From positions 32,938 through 96,937 of the forward strand of contig NZ_FNIF01000019.1 in the NCBI RefSeq assembly GCF_900103825.1: 64,000 bases of DNA, in the 5' to 3' direction. The translations under genes were made by a program, and so were the position numbers. The stretch is from Paenibacillus sp. yr247 (GTDB taxonomy: Bacteria > Bacillota > Bacilli > Paenibacillales > NBRC-103111). Below, in pieces: positions 1 to 9,480 of the stretch (position 1 is the first letter of the stretch; every line of letters begins with the position of its first letter). The notes beneath the pieces are model-generated. The model saw nothing but the letters and a program-made list of their open reading frames with translations. It searched no databases and was not told where the DNA came from.

Positions 1-405
1 ACCAACAATAACCTCTCCCTTATGTGCTAGTGCAATAGAAACGGAGAAGAACGGAAAGCCATGAACAAAATTGGTCGTTCCATCGATTGGATCTACGATC
101 CAGAGATATTCTTCCTCGCTCATGGCTTGAAGAGCTCTGGCTGAAGCCTCCGGGCCGGGCTCCACACCTTCCTCACCTAGAATGGAGTGGTCGGGGAAAT
201 GTGTCATGATCAGATTACGAATGAGCTTCTCTGAGCCTTTATCCACTTCTGTGACCAAATCTTGCGAAGAGAATTTTGTATCGACGCTATTGATATCCCC
301 CAGTTTACTCTTAATCCATTGTCCGGCTTTGGCTGCTGTGTTAATGGCCACTGCCGTAAAGCTTTTACTGCCTACGACGAACGGTTCCGCCTCACCATTT
401 ACCAT
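1..405 (-). CDS. suhB: Inositol monophosphatase family protein (3' end outside window)
   Basis: Reading the minus strand from the ATG at 405 gives 135 codons, open to the window edge, so the C-terminal half is missing. Family motifs are clear: GEEG near residue 80 and DPIDGTTNFVHG around residues 110-121, which supply the metal-binding acidic residues of the Mg-dependent inositol/fructose-bisphosphate phosphatase superfamily. The enzyme hydrolyses inositol-1-phosphate or a related sugar phosphate in the cytoplasm. The upstream purine-rich stretch is only a weak ribosome binding site. A paralogue lies at 42545-43369. The family is certain; the physiological substrate is not. Confidence 0.88.
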   Translation of the reverse strand, partial: MVNGEAEPFVVGSKSFTAVAINTAAKAGQWIKSKLGDINSVDTKFSSQDLVTEVDKGSEKLIRNLIMTHFPDHSILGEEGVEPGPEASARALQAMSEEEYLWIVDPIDGTTNFVHGFPFFSVSIALAHKGEVIVG

Positions 406-553
406 TTATATCAACTCTTTCTTTTCTTTAATTTAATTAGTAATTTCAGTATAGTAAATTATACGTTTTAAATACTAGTGCGTTTCATCCCAAAATATTC
501 GTATATTTTTACATTTTTTTCTCAAGATGAGCATTTTTTCATATATTAAAGCA

Positions 554-588
554 TAAAAAATCCGCATTGCCGCCTAGGCAATACGGAT
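554..588 (-). terminator. Intrinsic terminator after fabI
   Basis: Arms TCCGCATTGCC and GGCAATACGGA pair with one mismatch around a short loop. On the minus strand the stem is followed by a run of six T, placed just beyond the fabI stop codon. Confidence 0.8.
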
Positions 589-618
589 CATGACCCTGTA
601 AATCAATGGGAAGATTCT

Positions 619-1389
619 TTAGATTCCGATGATATGATATCCACCATCAACATAGATAACTTCGCCAGTGATACCGCGGGATAGGTTGCTCATGAGGAAC
701 ATGGCAGTGTCGCCCACTTCGGCTGTATCCGTCGTTTTACGAAGCGGAGCTTTCTCTTCCACTTGGCGCAGGATCGAGTTGAAGTCCTTGATGCCTTTGG
801 CAGCCAAGGTACGAATAGGCCCCGCCGAGATGCCGTTCACGCGGATGCCGAATTGGCCGAGGTCAGCCGCCAGGTAGCGCACGCTAGCTTCCAGCGCTGC
901 TTTGGCAACGCCCATGACATTATAGTTCTTCATCGCGCGCTCAGCGCCGAGGTAAGTCATTGTCATGATACTGCCGCCCTCTGTCATCAGCGGATAGATC
1001 CGTTTCGAAACCGCTACAAGCGAGTACGCGCTGATATCATGTGCTAAAGCGAAACCATCACGGGATGTGTCGACGAATAGCCCGTCCAGCTCTTCGGTTT
1101 TGGCAAAAGCGATACTATGTACAAGACCATGAAGCACACCGAACTTCTCTTTAAGTGTAGATGCTAGCGTTTCGATCTCAGCATCCACGGTTACGTTACA
1201 AGGCATTAATGTCGAGCCTGGAATCGTGTCTGCGAGCTTGCGCACGCGTTCCTCAACACGCTCATTTTCAAACGTAAACACAAGATTGGCCCCTTGTGCT
1301 GCTAAAGATTGAGCAATGGCCCAGGCGATGCTTCGATCGTTGGCAACACCCATAACAAGTATATTTTTTCCGGCTAACAGTTGACTCAT
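619..1389 (-). CDS. fabI: Enoyl-[acyl-carrier-protein] reductase [NADH]
   Basis: 256 residues, the usual length for FabI. It catalyses the last, NADH-dependent reduction of each fatty-acid elongation cycle in the cytoplasm and is the triclosan target. It is a short-chain dehydrogenase with the FabI-type N-terminal NAD-binding segment (residues 8-22) and the catalytic signature Tyr146, Tyr156 and Lys163 in YNVMGVAK. The sequence HSIAFA at 91-96 matches Gram-positive FabI, where Ala replaces the Gly of the E. coli enzyme. An AGAGGGG ribosome binding site precedes the ATG. It lies 100 bp downstream of uvsE and has its own terminator. No FapR box was recognised. Confidence 0.97.
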   Translation of the reverse strand: MSQLLAGKNILVMGVANDRSIAWAIAQSLAAQGANLVFTFENERVEERVRKLADTIPGSTLMPCNVTVDAEIETLASTLKEKFGVLHGLVHSIAFAKTEELDGLFVDTSRDGFALAHDISAYSLVAVSKRIYPLMTEGGSIMTMTYLGAERAMKNYNVMGVAKAALEASVRYLAADLGQFGIRVNGISAGPIRTLAAKGIKDFNSILRQVEEKAPLRKTTDTAEVGDTAMFLMSNLSRGITGEVIYVDGGYHIIGI

Positions 1390-1488
1390 GGTAGTAAAAC
1401 CCCTCTCAACATTGGATTATGCGACGTTTGTTCCCATTCTCCAAAGTACCCCATTTTGTCCAACAATTCAAGGATTAAATCTGAACCG

Positions 1489-2478
1489 TTATAGCCGAAT
1501 CGAAGCTTGATCAAGAACGGAAACTCCCTCTTGCTTCTTGAGGTCGTCCATAAGACGAAATAACGCATCATCCTTCCTCTTGGCTTCAATCATAATATCT
1601 AGCCTTGGCGTGATTGGAGCAATCGCCTTAAGGAATTCGTAAAGTGGGCCTACCTCCACATAGTCTGCATGACTTCTTGGATCGCTTTCACTTTTCGGGC
1701 TTGAAACGTGAATTTTCGGAGGGAGTGAGGCTGCATCGGCATCTGAATGCTCACTCTCGGATCTCAACCACGTTTGTTGGATCCGCGGCCAGAGATCTGT
1801 CGCATTCTCTCCGTTATTATTCACCGCATGATGATGAACATCCAGCACCATAGGCGCTCCCACCGCTTCAGCGATATCCAGCGTCTCGCGCGCGTTGAAG
1901 GTTTTATCATCATTCTCAAGAGTGATCCGCTCCTGAATTTCAGGACGCAGCGCGGAAAAGTTCTCAATAAATCGCTTAGCTGCTTTCACTTTATCGCCGT
2001 AGGATCCACCTACATGAATATTGCACATGGCTTCCAAGCCTAACCCCATCGCATTAAACATAGCGGAATGCCGTTCCAGATCCTCTACTGATTTCTGCAG
2101 TACATTTTCCTTTGGCGTACTCAGAACTGTGAAATGATCCGGATGAAAGCTGACTCGCATCCCTGACTGCTTGGCATAACTGCCAAGTTCTTCAAATTCA
2201 GCAGATAGCGTGGGGATCGGGTCCCAGTCACCTAGCATCTCATGTCCAATTAAAGGTATTAGCTTGGAGGAAAAGCGAAACACCTTGATGTCATGCGCAC
2301 GGTTATGCCTTAGCAATCTAAGTGTATTATGAAGATTTTCGGCACCGAGTCGCTCTAGCTTCCGAATGGCCGCATCGCGATCCAGAAGCTTGCTGAAGTT
2401 CGTGACTGTCATTGTTTTGGATGGTGAAGCGTTCTTGACCACCGTTGACATTGCCACATACCCAAGGCGAATTATCAT
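1489..2478 (-). CDS. uvsE: UV DNA damage endonuclease UvsE
   Basis: 329 residues covering the full UVDE-type TIM barrel. The protein begins with the typical MIIRLGYVAMS and continues with NLHNTLRLLRHN, then SFHPDHFTVL, CNIHVGGSYGDK and LDVHHHAVN, which carry the His, Glu and Asp metal ligands. The enzyme nicks DNA 5' of cyclobutane dimers and 6-4 photoproducts and starts repair independent of UvrABC; in spore formers it protects outgrowing spores. The start has a good TTTGGAGG ribosome binding site nine bases upstream. It is on the same strand as fabI but functionally unrelated to it. Confidence 0.95.
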   Translation of the reverse strand: MIIRLGYVAMSTVVKNASPSKTMTVTNFSKLLDRDAAIRKLERLGAENLHNTLRLLRHNRAHDIKVFRFSSKLIPLIGHEMLGDWDPIPTLSAEFEELGSYAKQSGMRVSFHPDHFTVLSTPKENVLQKSVEDLERHSAMFNAMGLGLEAMCNIHVGGSYGDKVKAAKRFIENFSALRPEIQERITLENDDKTFNARETLDIAEAVGAPMVLDVHHHAVNNNGENATDLWPRIQQTWLRSESEHSDADAASLPPKIHVSSPKSESDPRSHADYVEVGPLYEFLKAIAPITPRLDIMIEAKRKDDALFRLMDDLKKQEGVSVLDQASIRL

Positions 2479-2566
2479 GTAAGTGTAACCTCCAAAATGA
2501 GTATGTAAAAATTCCCTTCATAGGGTACCCTCTGGGTCAGCAACACATACACATCTCACCTTAGGT

Positions 2567-2884
2567 TTAGGATGAAATGGCTGCAATGATTTTGAAGCTG
2601 ATAAAAGCTGATATCGCCAGAGGTAACGTACTGAGCATAAGCATACCAATCTTGGTCCCTCGGTCTTCTTTTCGCAAAATAATATAGTTTCCTATAAACC
2701 AAATCAACAAGTAAACACATAGTGCTCCTAGAGCCAAATACCGGTCATGCAGCGTTGGCCGCGACATAAAGCCATAGAAACCAAAAATCATATAAATGAT
2801 GGCATAAGGCGTTGGTATCCCTAAACCGATATTAAAAAGCCAGTAGGCCATAAACTTTCTGTCTTTGAAAACCGTTTGTCTCAT
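2567..2884 (-). CDS. Small membrane protein of unknown function
   Basis: 105 residues from the ATG at 2884, which sits ten bases behind a GGAGG; a GTG three codons upstream is too close to that site. Three or four hydrophobic segments are visible (about residues 14-38, 50-70 and 80-102) with short charged loops, so it is an integral membrane protein. A KEDRGTK loop separates the second and third segments. I do not recognise a family. It stands alone between uvsE and the ddl operon. Confidence 0.65.
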   Translation of the reverse strand: MRQTVFKDRKFMAYWLFNIGLGIPTPYAIIYMIFGFYGFMSRPTLHDRYLALGALCVYLLIWFIGNYIILRKEDRGTKIGMLMLSTLPLAISAFISFKIIAAISS

Positions 2885-3077
2885 CGTCTTCACGCCTCCA
2901 ATCCGAAATCTACTAGGAAAATTGTAGCCCTTTTATCTGGATAGAAGAAGTACTAACTTCTAGTAGTACCGGTGATGTGCTATCCTGGGACCGGAGCAGT
3001 AGAGGCGATAAACATGAATATTCTTATATATATAAAATAGACACCATCCGAATCGGACGATGCCTTCCTACTACTGC

Positions 3078-3395
3078 TTATGCTTGCTCGCCAAAAAACA
3101 TCTCGTAAGCAAGCGAGGTCTGAATCCGAGCCTCTTCTTCCGTGAGCCGGCGAATGAGCTCCATCTCCACCTGCGTCACTTCTTCCCCTTGGAAATTAAT
3201 TTCCGCAATGGAAGCAACGATTTTAACAATCGCAATTGCTTGATTTTCAGGTGTGTACGCAATGACCTTCTGGCCGGTTGGGAAGACGCGGAAACCGCTC
3301 TTCACCATTTTGCCGCGGCCGTACTCTAGTAGCTCATAGAGCTCCTGCGCGGACTTGAACTTGCAGACAGAATTGAACTCCGTTTGAAATCCCAT
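3078..3395 (-). CDS. Conserved small cytoplasmic protein, coupled to ddl
   Basis: 105 residues, hydrophilic, no signal or membrane segment. The ddl stop codon TAG is followed directly by ATG CAA ATG; the GGAG in the last ddl codons is nine bases from the second ATG (3395) but only three from the first, so 3395 is chosen. Translation is probably coupled to ddl. The pattern MGFQTEFNSV, then a GFRVFPTGQKV strand, looks like small conserved Bacillales proteins such as DUF2584, but that resemblance is weak and from memory. The function is unknown; cotranscription with ddl suggests expression during cell-wall growth. Confidence 0.65.
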   Translation of the reverse strand: MGFQTEFNSVCKFKSAQELYELLEYGRGKMVKSGFRVFPTGQKVIAYTPENQAIAIVKIVASIAEINFQGEEVTQVEMELIRRLTEEEARIQTSLAYEMFFGEQA

Positions 3396-3401
3396 TTGCA
3401 T

Positions 3402-4547
3402 CTACTCCACATCAAAAGAATATTGGATACTTTGCTTCGCTTTATGCCGTTCGATGGCCAGACGGATGAGATCGTCCAGCAGCTCTGTGTATGGTTTACC
3501 GGTTTCTTTCCATAGCAGCGGATACATGCTGAATGGAGTGAAGCCCGGCATCGTGTTAATTTCGTTGATATAGATCTTCTGGTCGATTTTGCCTAGGAAA
3601 AAGTCTACACGCGATAAGCCGCTGCCATCCACAGCCAAGAACGCCTGAACAGCCAGCTGTCTGATCTGTTCAGACGTTTCTGCCGGGATATCCGCAGGGA
3701 TAATCATCGCTGAATTGCCGTCCATATATTTAGCTTTGTAGTCGTAAAATTCGTTCGAGGGCACGATTTCACCGGCAACAGATGCAATGGGTTCATCATT
3801 GCCTAGAACGGCTACCTCGATCTCACGGGCATCGATATTTTCTTCAACAATGACTTTACGATCGTATTGGAAGGCGAAATTGACCGCTTTAATTAACTCT
3901 TGTTGATTTCTTGCTTTGGAAATACCGACACTGGAGCCTAGATTAGCCGGCTTCACGAAGCATGGATAACCGATAGCCGTTTCGAGCTCGACCAGATGAT
4001 ACGCGCGATTCTTTTCCCACTCGGTTCGAGTGAAATGGCGGAATATACACTGTGGAAGCCCCTCTTGTGCGAAAATCTTCTTCATCATGACTTTATCCAT
4101 ACCTACGGCTGATGCAAGCACGCCCGCACCCACATATGGAATATTCGCCATCTCAAGCAATCCTTGAATCGTCCCGTCTTCACCGAATGTACCATGTAAA
4201 AGCGGGAAAATAACGTCTAAGCCCGTGTCCATAGATCCAGCAGGATTCGTTGATGCAATGGACACATCGCCCCTCGTCTGAATAGCGCCGAATATCGGCG
4301 CTATTGCGTTAGAAGCATGCGCGGCTGCGTCGGCTCCGCTGCTAAAAGTCAGTACTTCCTTTGATTCAGCTGGACCTAGTAGAGGCGAACCGCTTCTCCA
4401 CTCCCCCTTTTTAGATATATAAAACGGTGTAACCTCATATTTATTGAAGTCAACGGCTTTCATAACCGCCAGCGCTGTTTGCAAGGACACGTCATGCTCT
4501 CCGGATTTCCCCCCATAAATTAGTCCAACTCGAATTTTGCCGCTCAT
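3402..4547 (-). CDS. ddl: D-alanine--D-alanine ligase
   Basis: 381 residues with an ATP-grasp fold. It joins two D-alanines in the cytoplasm to make the end of the peptidoglycan stem peptide. Visible motifs are the N-terminal GGKSGEHDVS, a central PANLGSSVGISK phosphate-binding loop, EENIDAREIEVAVLG, the omega-loop sequence FYDYKAKY and the C-terminal INEINTMPGFT with Mg ligands. The Tyr-Lys type omega loop indicates a D-Ala-D-Ala rather than D-Ala-D-Lac enzyme. An insertion after residue 50 makes it somewhat longer than B. subtilis Ddl. The small gene at 3078-3395 follows without a gap. No murF lies in the immediate neighbourhood. Confidence 0.96.
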   Translation of the reverse strand: MSGKIRVGLIYGGKSGEHDVSLQTALAVMKAVDFNKYEVTPFYISKKGEWRSGSPLLGPAESKEVLTFSSGADAAAHASNAIAPIFGAIQTRGDVSIASTNPAGSMDTGLDVIFPLLHGTFGEDGTIQGLLEMANIPYVGAGVLASAVGMDKVMMKKIFAQEGLPQCIFRHFTRTEWEKNRAYHLVELETAIGYPCFVKPANLGSSVGISKARNQQELIKAVNFAFQYDRKVIVEENIDAREIEVAVLGNDEPIASVAGEIVPSNEFYDYKAKYMDGNSAMIIPADIPAETSEQIRQLAVQAFLAVDGSGLSRVDFFLGKIDQKIYINEINTMPGFTPFSMYPLLWKETGKPYTELLDDLIRLAIERHKAKQSIQYSFDVE

Positions 4548-4582
4548 TACGTACCTCCGTCTAGTATTTCTTTACTTACCTA

Positions 4583-5602
4583 TCACATCTCATCAGCAAC
4601 TCGAAAGAAAACGTACTTCGTCCGCTCCGTCCAAGCAGGTGAATCCTTATAAGCCCAGTAGCGATTACGGCTGTTATATGTGTGTGCATTGACCAGCGGC
4701 ATCCCGTTGGCATCTTTGGCTATAACTATGGTATTGTGCTGGTAACGGCCATCGCCGTCCCAATCGTAGCTAATTGTATCTCCCGGCTGAAGCTCGCTCG
4801 GATCGTTTACGGCATGACCGTGCAGACCTTTACGGCTGTGCGAAAGGAATGTTTGTAAAGTATTGGCTACCGCCCAGCTAAAACTCCAAAGCTCTTGATT
4901 GCCTTTTTTACCGGCATACCACCAGCCCAAATCCCTTTTCCCAGTATAGTTCATTGGAGCCCCCCCTGCAAAGAGGCATTGAGATACAAAGTTCGTGCAA
5001 TCCACTTCAAATTCCTCGTACTTGGGGTTCGGGGTTTGCCACCATGTTTCTGCATATTGAGCCGCTTTGGCTCGATTATAAATGATTTTGCGCGGAATGG
5101 ATTCCTGAGCCCCGCTGTTGAGTATACTATGATTTATATAAGGAAGGGAGGGCGCTCTGCGCACCCCCTCTAGAAACTCTTCTTGATCAGGCAAAAAGAA
5201 GCCTCGCGGCTTGCTCGGAAGCGACTTTTCGGCATGGAGAGGCTCAGCACGTCTGACTTGCCAGCGGCTCGCCGCGCTTTCAATCATCACACGTTCAGGT
5301 TCAATACGCTCCTCAAGGTGGTCAATAGATCCAATCTGATAGTGTAAAAAACGATGAAGCTGGATATCCGCAATAATCCCTTGAGCCGATTCTTTGACAC
5401 CGGTGAGACGCAGCTTCGTTTCTCCACGCAGCAGCTTAGCATCACGATCGCGGTAACTGTCCAGGAACCTGCGAATCCTGATATCCTGTTTACGTACATA
5501 AGCGCTGTCAGAGACAAAAGCTTCCATCGGTGCCGCAGAGCCTTCAAGCTCTGCCTGATTCTTTGCGTGAACGTAATTGTAGAGCGCTGTTTTCCAGGAC
5601 AT
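4583..5602 (-). CDS. Amidase domain (amidase_6) protein
   Basis: 339 residues. The C-terminal half is a putative amidase domain of the PF12671 type: YNRAKAAQYAETWW at about 175, then FEVDCTNFVSQ with the likely nucleophile Cys202, and RYQHNTIVIA with His289, followed by VNAHTYNS. The fold is papain/NlpC-like and the family is linked to peptidoglycan or peptide hydrolysis. The N-terminal 170 residues are charged and helix-rich. No signal peptide or transmembrane helix is seen, which is unusual for a wall hydrolase; it may act in the mother cell or leave by another route. A strong AAGGAGGG ribosome binding site fixes the start. It is divergent from acnA. Confidence 0.85.
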   Translation of the reverse strand: MSWKTALYNYVHAKNQAELEGSAAPMEAFVSDSAYVRKQDIRIRRFLDSYRDRDAKLLRGETKLRLTGVKESAQGIIADIQLHRFLHYQIGSIDHLEERIEPERVMIESAASRWQVRRAEPLHAEKSLPSKPRGFFLPDQEEFLEGVRRAPSLPYINHSILNSGAQESIPRKIIYNRAKAAQYAETWWQTPNPKYEEFEVDCTNFVSQCLFAGGAPMNYTGKRDLGWWYAGKKGNQELWSFSWAVANTLQTFLSHSRKGLHGHAVNDPSELQPGDTISYDWDGDGRYQHNTIVIAKDANGMPLVNAHTYNSRNRYWAYKDSPAWTERTKYVFFRVADEM

Positions 5603-5720
5603 CTTGGTTACCCTCCTTAGAACTTTGTTGAACAGGTATGATTACTTTTGGACGAGCCCGAATTGCTTTGAATTGATTCAATATATGACATTTTTACGGT
5701 AAAAATGATTGAAATAAATC

Positions 5721-5749
5721 TTTACTCATACACAGCGAAACGCTATACT
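5721..5749 (+). promoter_or_regulatory. Sigma-A type promoter of acnA
   Basis: TTTACT, 17 bases, TATACT. It lies 77 bases before the acnA start and is followed by an AAGGAGG ribosome binding site at 5811-5817. I could not assign CcpC or CodY sites with confidence. Confidence 0.6.
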
Positions 5750-5825
5750 TGAGGTAGGGGATTAATGAAATTGAGTTTCACTAGATGAAACCAATGGATG
5801 AAGATATTATAAGGAGGAATTACCC

Positions 5826-8540
5826 ATGTCCAACAAGGACTCTTTTTCTGTGCGTAAGCAGTTAACTGTCGGAACGAAATCGTTCCAGTATTACAGTCTT
5901 CCTGACTTTGAAAACCAAGGCCACGGAACTGTTAGCAATCTACCAGTCTCTATTCGCGTTTTGCTCGAAGCGGCTATTCGTCAATTCGATGGCCGTGCCA
6001 TTACAAGTGAACACGTTAAACAAATCGCTGGATGGGCTCAAGGCCGCGATGAAAACAAAGAAATTCCTTTCATCCCTGCTCGTATCGTTCTTCAGGATTT
6101 CACAGGCGTACCCGTCGTTGTTGACCTTGCGGCAATGCGTGCGACGATGGCTCGTGAAGGCGGAGATCCGAAACGGATCAATCCGCTCGTTCCTGTAGAC
6201 CTTGTTATTGACCACTCTGTTATGGTCGATGCTTTCGGATCCCCGGATGCACTTGACTACAACATTAATCTAGAGTTTGAAAGAAACGAAGAACGTTACC
6301 GTTTCCTGCGTTGGGCGCAAACTGCATTTGATAACTTCCGTGCAGTTCCACCTTCAACAGGTATCGTTCATCAAGTTAACTTGGAGTATCTGGCATCTGT
6401 TGCAGCTACAAAAACGATTGATGGCGAAACTGTTGTTTATCCAGATTCCCTTGTAGGTACAGACTCCCATACAACCATGATTAATGGTCTTGGTGTTGTT
6501 GGTTGGGGCGTCGGCGGTATTGAAGCTGAAGCAGGCATGCTTGGACAGCCGCTATACTTCGTAGCCCCTGATGTTGTTGGTTTTAAATTGACTGGGCAAC
6601 TTGCTGAAGGAGCTACGGCAACTGACTTAGCTCTTACGGTTACACAAATGTTGCGTAAAAAAGGCGTTGTTGGTAAATTCGTTGAATTCTTCGGTCCTGG
6701 CCTTAGCAATATCTCCTTGGCTGACCGTGCAACTGTAGCGAACATGGCTCCTGAGTATGGCGCAACAATTGGTTTCTTCCCAGTTGATAACGAAACTTTG
6801 AACTACCTGAGAAACACGGGTCGTGAAGAAGAACAAATCGCGCTTGTAGAAGCTTACTACAAGGCACAAGGCATGTTCCGTACAGACACAACGCCGGATC
6901 CAGTGTTTACTGACGTGATCGAGCTTGATTTGAGCACAGTTGTACCAAGCTTGGCAGGTCCTAAACGTCCACAAGACCGCATTGAGCTGACGAACATGAA
7001 AGAGTCCTTCAACTCTATCATCCGTACGCCGATCGACAAAGGCGGATACGGCCTGACCGAAGAGAAAATCGCAGAAGTTATTGATGTTAATTATCCTAAC
7101 GAATCTGCGAAAATGGGTACAGGTGCAGTTGTTATCGCGGCTATCACTTCTTGTACAAATACATCCAACCCAAGCGTTATGCTCGGCGCAGGACTTGTGG
7201 CTCAGAAGGCTGTTGCCCTCGGTCTGAAAAAACCAACTTACGTGAAAAGTTCCCTAACCCCAGGCTCTTTGGTTGTTACAGAGTATCTTATTAAAGCTGG
7301 TCTGATGGAATCCCTTGAAGCACTTGGCTTCCACGTTACAGGTTACGGTTGTGGAACTTGTATCGGTAACTCCGGTCCGCTTCCAGAGGAAGTAAGCAAA
7401 GCTGTCGCTGATAACGATATGACGGTAGCCGCTGTTCTTTCCGGTAACCGTAACTTCGAAGGTCGTGTTCACGCGCAAGTAAAAGCGAACTACCTGGCTT
7501 CTCCTCCGCTTGTAGTGGCATACGCTCTGGCTGGAACAGTGAACATCGACTTGGCTAAAGATCCTATCGGATATGACCAAAACGATAAGCCTGTTTACCT
7601 TAAAGACATCTGGCCTACAAACCAAGAGATCCAAGATGCTCTGAACACGGCCTTGAATGCTGACATGTTCCGCGATAAATACAGCAACGTATTCCGTGCG
7701 AATGAGCGTTTCAACAAAATCGCGATTCCGGAAGGCGATCTTTACGAGTTCGACAACAAATCCACTTACATTCAGGAGCCTCCGTTCTTCACGGATTTGG
7801 GTACGGTTCTAGATGATATCGCAGATATTCGCGGTGCTAAAACACTGGCGCTTATGGGCGATTCCGTAACAACGGATCATATTTCCCCTGCTGGTAACAT
7901 CAAAGTTGACAGCCCTGCTGGTCAGTACCTGATCAACCATGGCGTAAAAAGAGAAGATTTCAACTCCTACGGTTCCCGTCGCGGTAACCACGAAGTGATG
8001 ATGCGCGGTACATTCGCGAACATCCGTATTCGTAACCAAGTGGCACCAGGAACAGAAGGCGGCGTAACCACTTACCTGCCAACAGGTGAAGTTGAATCCA
8101 TCTACGATGCTTCCATGAAGTATCAAGCTGAAGGTCAAAACCTTGTTGTGATCGCGGGTAAAGAATATGGTACAGGAAGCTCCCGTGACTGGGCAGCAAA
8201 AGGTACATTCTTGCTCGGCGTTAAAGCTGTTATCGCAGAAAGCTTCGAGCGTATTCACCGCAGTAACTTGGTTGGAATGGGCGTTCTGCCACTCCAATTC
8301 ATCAACGGCGATAGCTGGAAGTCCCTTGGGATCACAGGCCGTGAAACGTTTGATATTACAGGTTTGAGTAACGATGTTCAACCAGGTTCCTCCGTTAAAG
8401 TAACAGCAACTCGTGAAGATGGTACGACTTTCGAGTTTGGCGCACTTGTACGTCTGGATAGCTTGGTCGATGTAGACTACTACCGTAATGGTGGTATCCT
8501 GCAAACCGTTCTTCGCCAAATCCTTGCAGAGAAAAACTAA
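5826..8540 (+). CDS. acnA: Aconitate hydratase
   Basis: 904 residues, the expected length of the AcnA/IRP1 type. It interconverts citrate and isocitrate in the TCA cycle and, by family precedent, can bind RNA when its cluster is lost. The [4Fe-4S] ligands are Cys443 in SCTNTSNPS and Cys509 and Cys512 in [10 protein letters not shown]. Substrate-binding motifs include [25 protein letters not shown] and [15 protein letters not shown], the last in the C-terminal swivel domain. A strong ribosome binding site and a terminator delimit a single-gene unit. Codon use is strongly biased towards preferred codons, as expected for an abundant enzyme. Confidence 0.98.
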   Translation: MSNKDSFSVRKQLTVGTKSFQYYSLPDFENQGHGTVSNLPVSIRVLLEAAIRQFDGRAITSEHVKQIAGWAQGRDENKEIPFIPARIVLQDFTGVPVVVDLAAMRATMAREGGDPKRINPLVPVDLVIDHSVMVDAFGSPDALDYNINLEFERNEERYRFLRWAQTAFDNFRAVPPSTGIVHQVNLEYLASVAATKTIDGETVVYPDSLVGTDSHTTMINGLGVVGWGVGGIEAEAGMLGQPLYFVAPDVVGFKLTGQLAEGATATDLALTVTQMLRKKGVVGKFVEFFGPGLSNISLADRATVANMAPEYGATIGFFPVDNETLNYLRNTGREEEQIALVEAYYKAQGMFRTDTTPDPVFTDVIELDLSTVVPSLAGPKRPQDRIELTNMKESFNSIIRTPIDKGGYGLTEEKIAEVIDVNYPNESAKMGTGAVVIAAITSCTNTSNPSVMLGAGLVAQKAVALGLKKPTYVKSSLTPGSLVVTEYLIKAGLMESLEALGFHVTGYGCGTCIGNSGPLPEEVSKAVADNDMTVAAVLSGNRNFEGRVHAQVKANYLASPPLVVAYALAGTVNIDLAKDPIGYDQNDKPVYLKDIWPTNQEIQDALNTALNADMFRDKYSNVFRANERFNKIAIPEGDLYEFDNKSTYIQEPPFFTDLGTVLDDIADIRGAKTLALMGDSVTTDHISPAGNIKVDSPAGQYLINHGVKREDFNSYGSRRGNHEVMMRGTFANIRIRNQVAPGTEGGVTTYLPTGEVESIYDASMKYQAEGQNLVVIAGKEYGTGSSRDWAAKGTFLLGVKAVIAESFERIHRSNLVGMGVLPLQFINGDSWKSLGITGRETFDITGLSNDVQPGSSVKVTATREDGTTFEFGALVRLDSLVDVDYYRNGGILQTVLRQILAEKN

Positions 8541-8560
8541 TAAAGCAATTACACACACAA

Positions 8561-8603
8561 AAAAAAAGTCCGGGATCGCCTTATGGCGGTCTCGGACTTT
8601 TTT
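8561..8603 (+). terminator. Terminator after acnA
   Basis: A-rich start, stem AAAAGTCCGGGATCGCC against GGCGGTCTCGGACTTTT with only G-T wobbles, TTAT loop, then a T run. It would work from either side. Confidence 0.9.
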
Positions 8604-8700
8604 CATTATCGAAGAGAAATTACGGGATTTCTATTTCTATCTTACATTCATTATCTCCTACAGCGCCGGGCGATTGGCCTACATTGCCAATAACTGCGGG

Positions 8701-8730
8701 TTGAGCCCATCCACCTCCCCCTCCTATAAT
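8701..8730 (+). promoter_or_regulatory. Candidate promoter of the SleB-like gene
   Basis: TTGAGC, 18 bases, TATAAT, ending 25 bases before the start codon. This is a vegetative sigma-A type; no forespore sigma-G motif was obvious. Confidence 0.45.
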
Positions 8731-8755
8731 TAGTAGAGCGAAAGGGGAGATGAAG

Positions 8756-9415
8756 ATGAAGTCATTGAAAAAACTCGTCCTTGTCATGCTGTTCGCTTCG
8801 ATTGGTCTAGGTTTTACCGTAAGCGAATGGAGCCAACCAACTTCTGCTGCAGAGGCTATTTTGAAGCCAGGCAGTCAAAATGGGGACGTCTGGGACGCTC
8901 AGTTCCGACTAAAGACATTAGGCTATTACCAGGAGCCTGTAGATGGCAAATATGGTCCAGTAACTGCCGCAGCTGTTCGTAATTTTCAATATAATTATGG
9001 ATTAACGGTTGATGGTCTTATTGGTGCGAATACATGGCAGACTTTACGTAAATACTCGGTGAATCAAGCCGATTTGGATAATTTGGCGAAAGTGATCTAC
9101 AGCGAGGCTCGCGGTGAATCCTATGAAGGACAAGTTGCTGTCGGAGCGGTTGTCATGAATCGTCTGGAATCGAGTAAGTTCCCTAAAACAATAGAAAATA
9201 TTGTTTTTGAAAAAGGGGCTTTTACAGCGGTTAGTGACGGACAATTCTGGCTGACTCCGAATACAACTGCCTACTCGGCCGCACTGGATGCCCTTCGGGG
9301 ATGGGACCCTACCCAGGGATCCCTGTATTATTTTAATCCGGACACGGCGACAAGCGCTTGGATTTGGTCACGTCAGCAAACGGTTCGAATCGGTCATCAT
9401 ATTTTTGCGAAATAA
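8756..9415 (+). CDS. sleB: SleB-like cell wall hydrolase, secreted
   Basis: 219 residues from the ATG at 8756, which sits six bases behind AGGGGAG; an ATG two codons upstream abuts that site. Residues 1-32 are a Sec signal peptide ending near TSAAEA. Residues 38-97 are a peptidoglycan-binding domain (LKTLGYYQEPVDGKYGPVT), and residues 105-219 are the hydrolase_2 domain with IYSEARGE, whose Glu is the likely catalytic acid, and MNRLESSKFP. SleB is a lytic transglycosylase acting on cortex muramic-lactam glycan during germination. This protein is shorter than classical SleB (about 305 residues) and no ypeB follows, so a vegetative or CwlJ-like role is possible. Confidence 0.8.
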   Translation: MKSLKKLVLVMLFASIGLGFTVSEWSQPTSAAEAILKPGSQNGDVWDAQFRLKTLGYYQEPVDGKYGPVTAAAVRNFQYNYGLTVDGLIGANTWQTLRKYSVNQADLDNLAKVIYSEARGESYEGQVAVGAVVMNRLESSKFPKTIENIVFEKGAFTAVSDGQFWLTPNTTAYSAALDALRGWDPTQGSLYYFNPDTATSAWIWSRQQTVRIGHHIFAK

Positions 9416-9466
9416 AAAAAGGGTTATTCCTAGGTTATGAAACCTATTGGAATGGCCCTTTTTTTC
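9415..9466 (+). terminator. Terminator after SleB-like gene
   Basis: Stem AAAGGGTTATTCC..AGGTT against AACCT..GGAATGGCCCTTT with small bulges, followed by seven T. It begins at the stop codon and could also serve the convergent CDF gene. Confidence 0.8.
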
Positions 9467-9480
9467 TACGCTGAGCTGGG

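Noticed and set aside
1386..1589. Small minus-strand frame between fabI and uvsE
   Set aside because: Most of it overlaps the end of uvsE in another frame; no ribosome binding site and no similarity.
7809..8606. A 265-codon open frame on the minus strand inside acnA
   Set aside because: It is the complement of a strongly conserved, codon-biased enzyme gene; the product is Cys-rich and has no recognisable domain or ribosome binding site.
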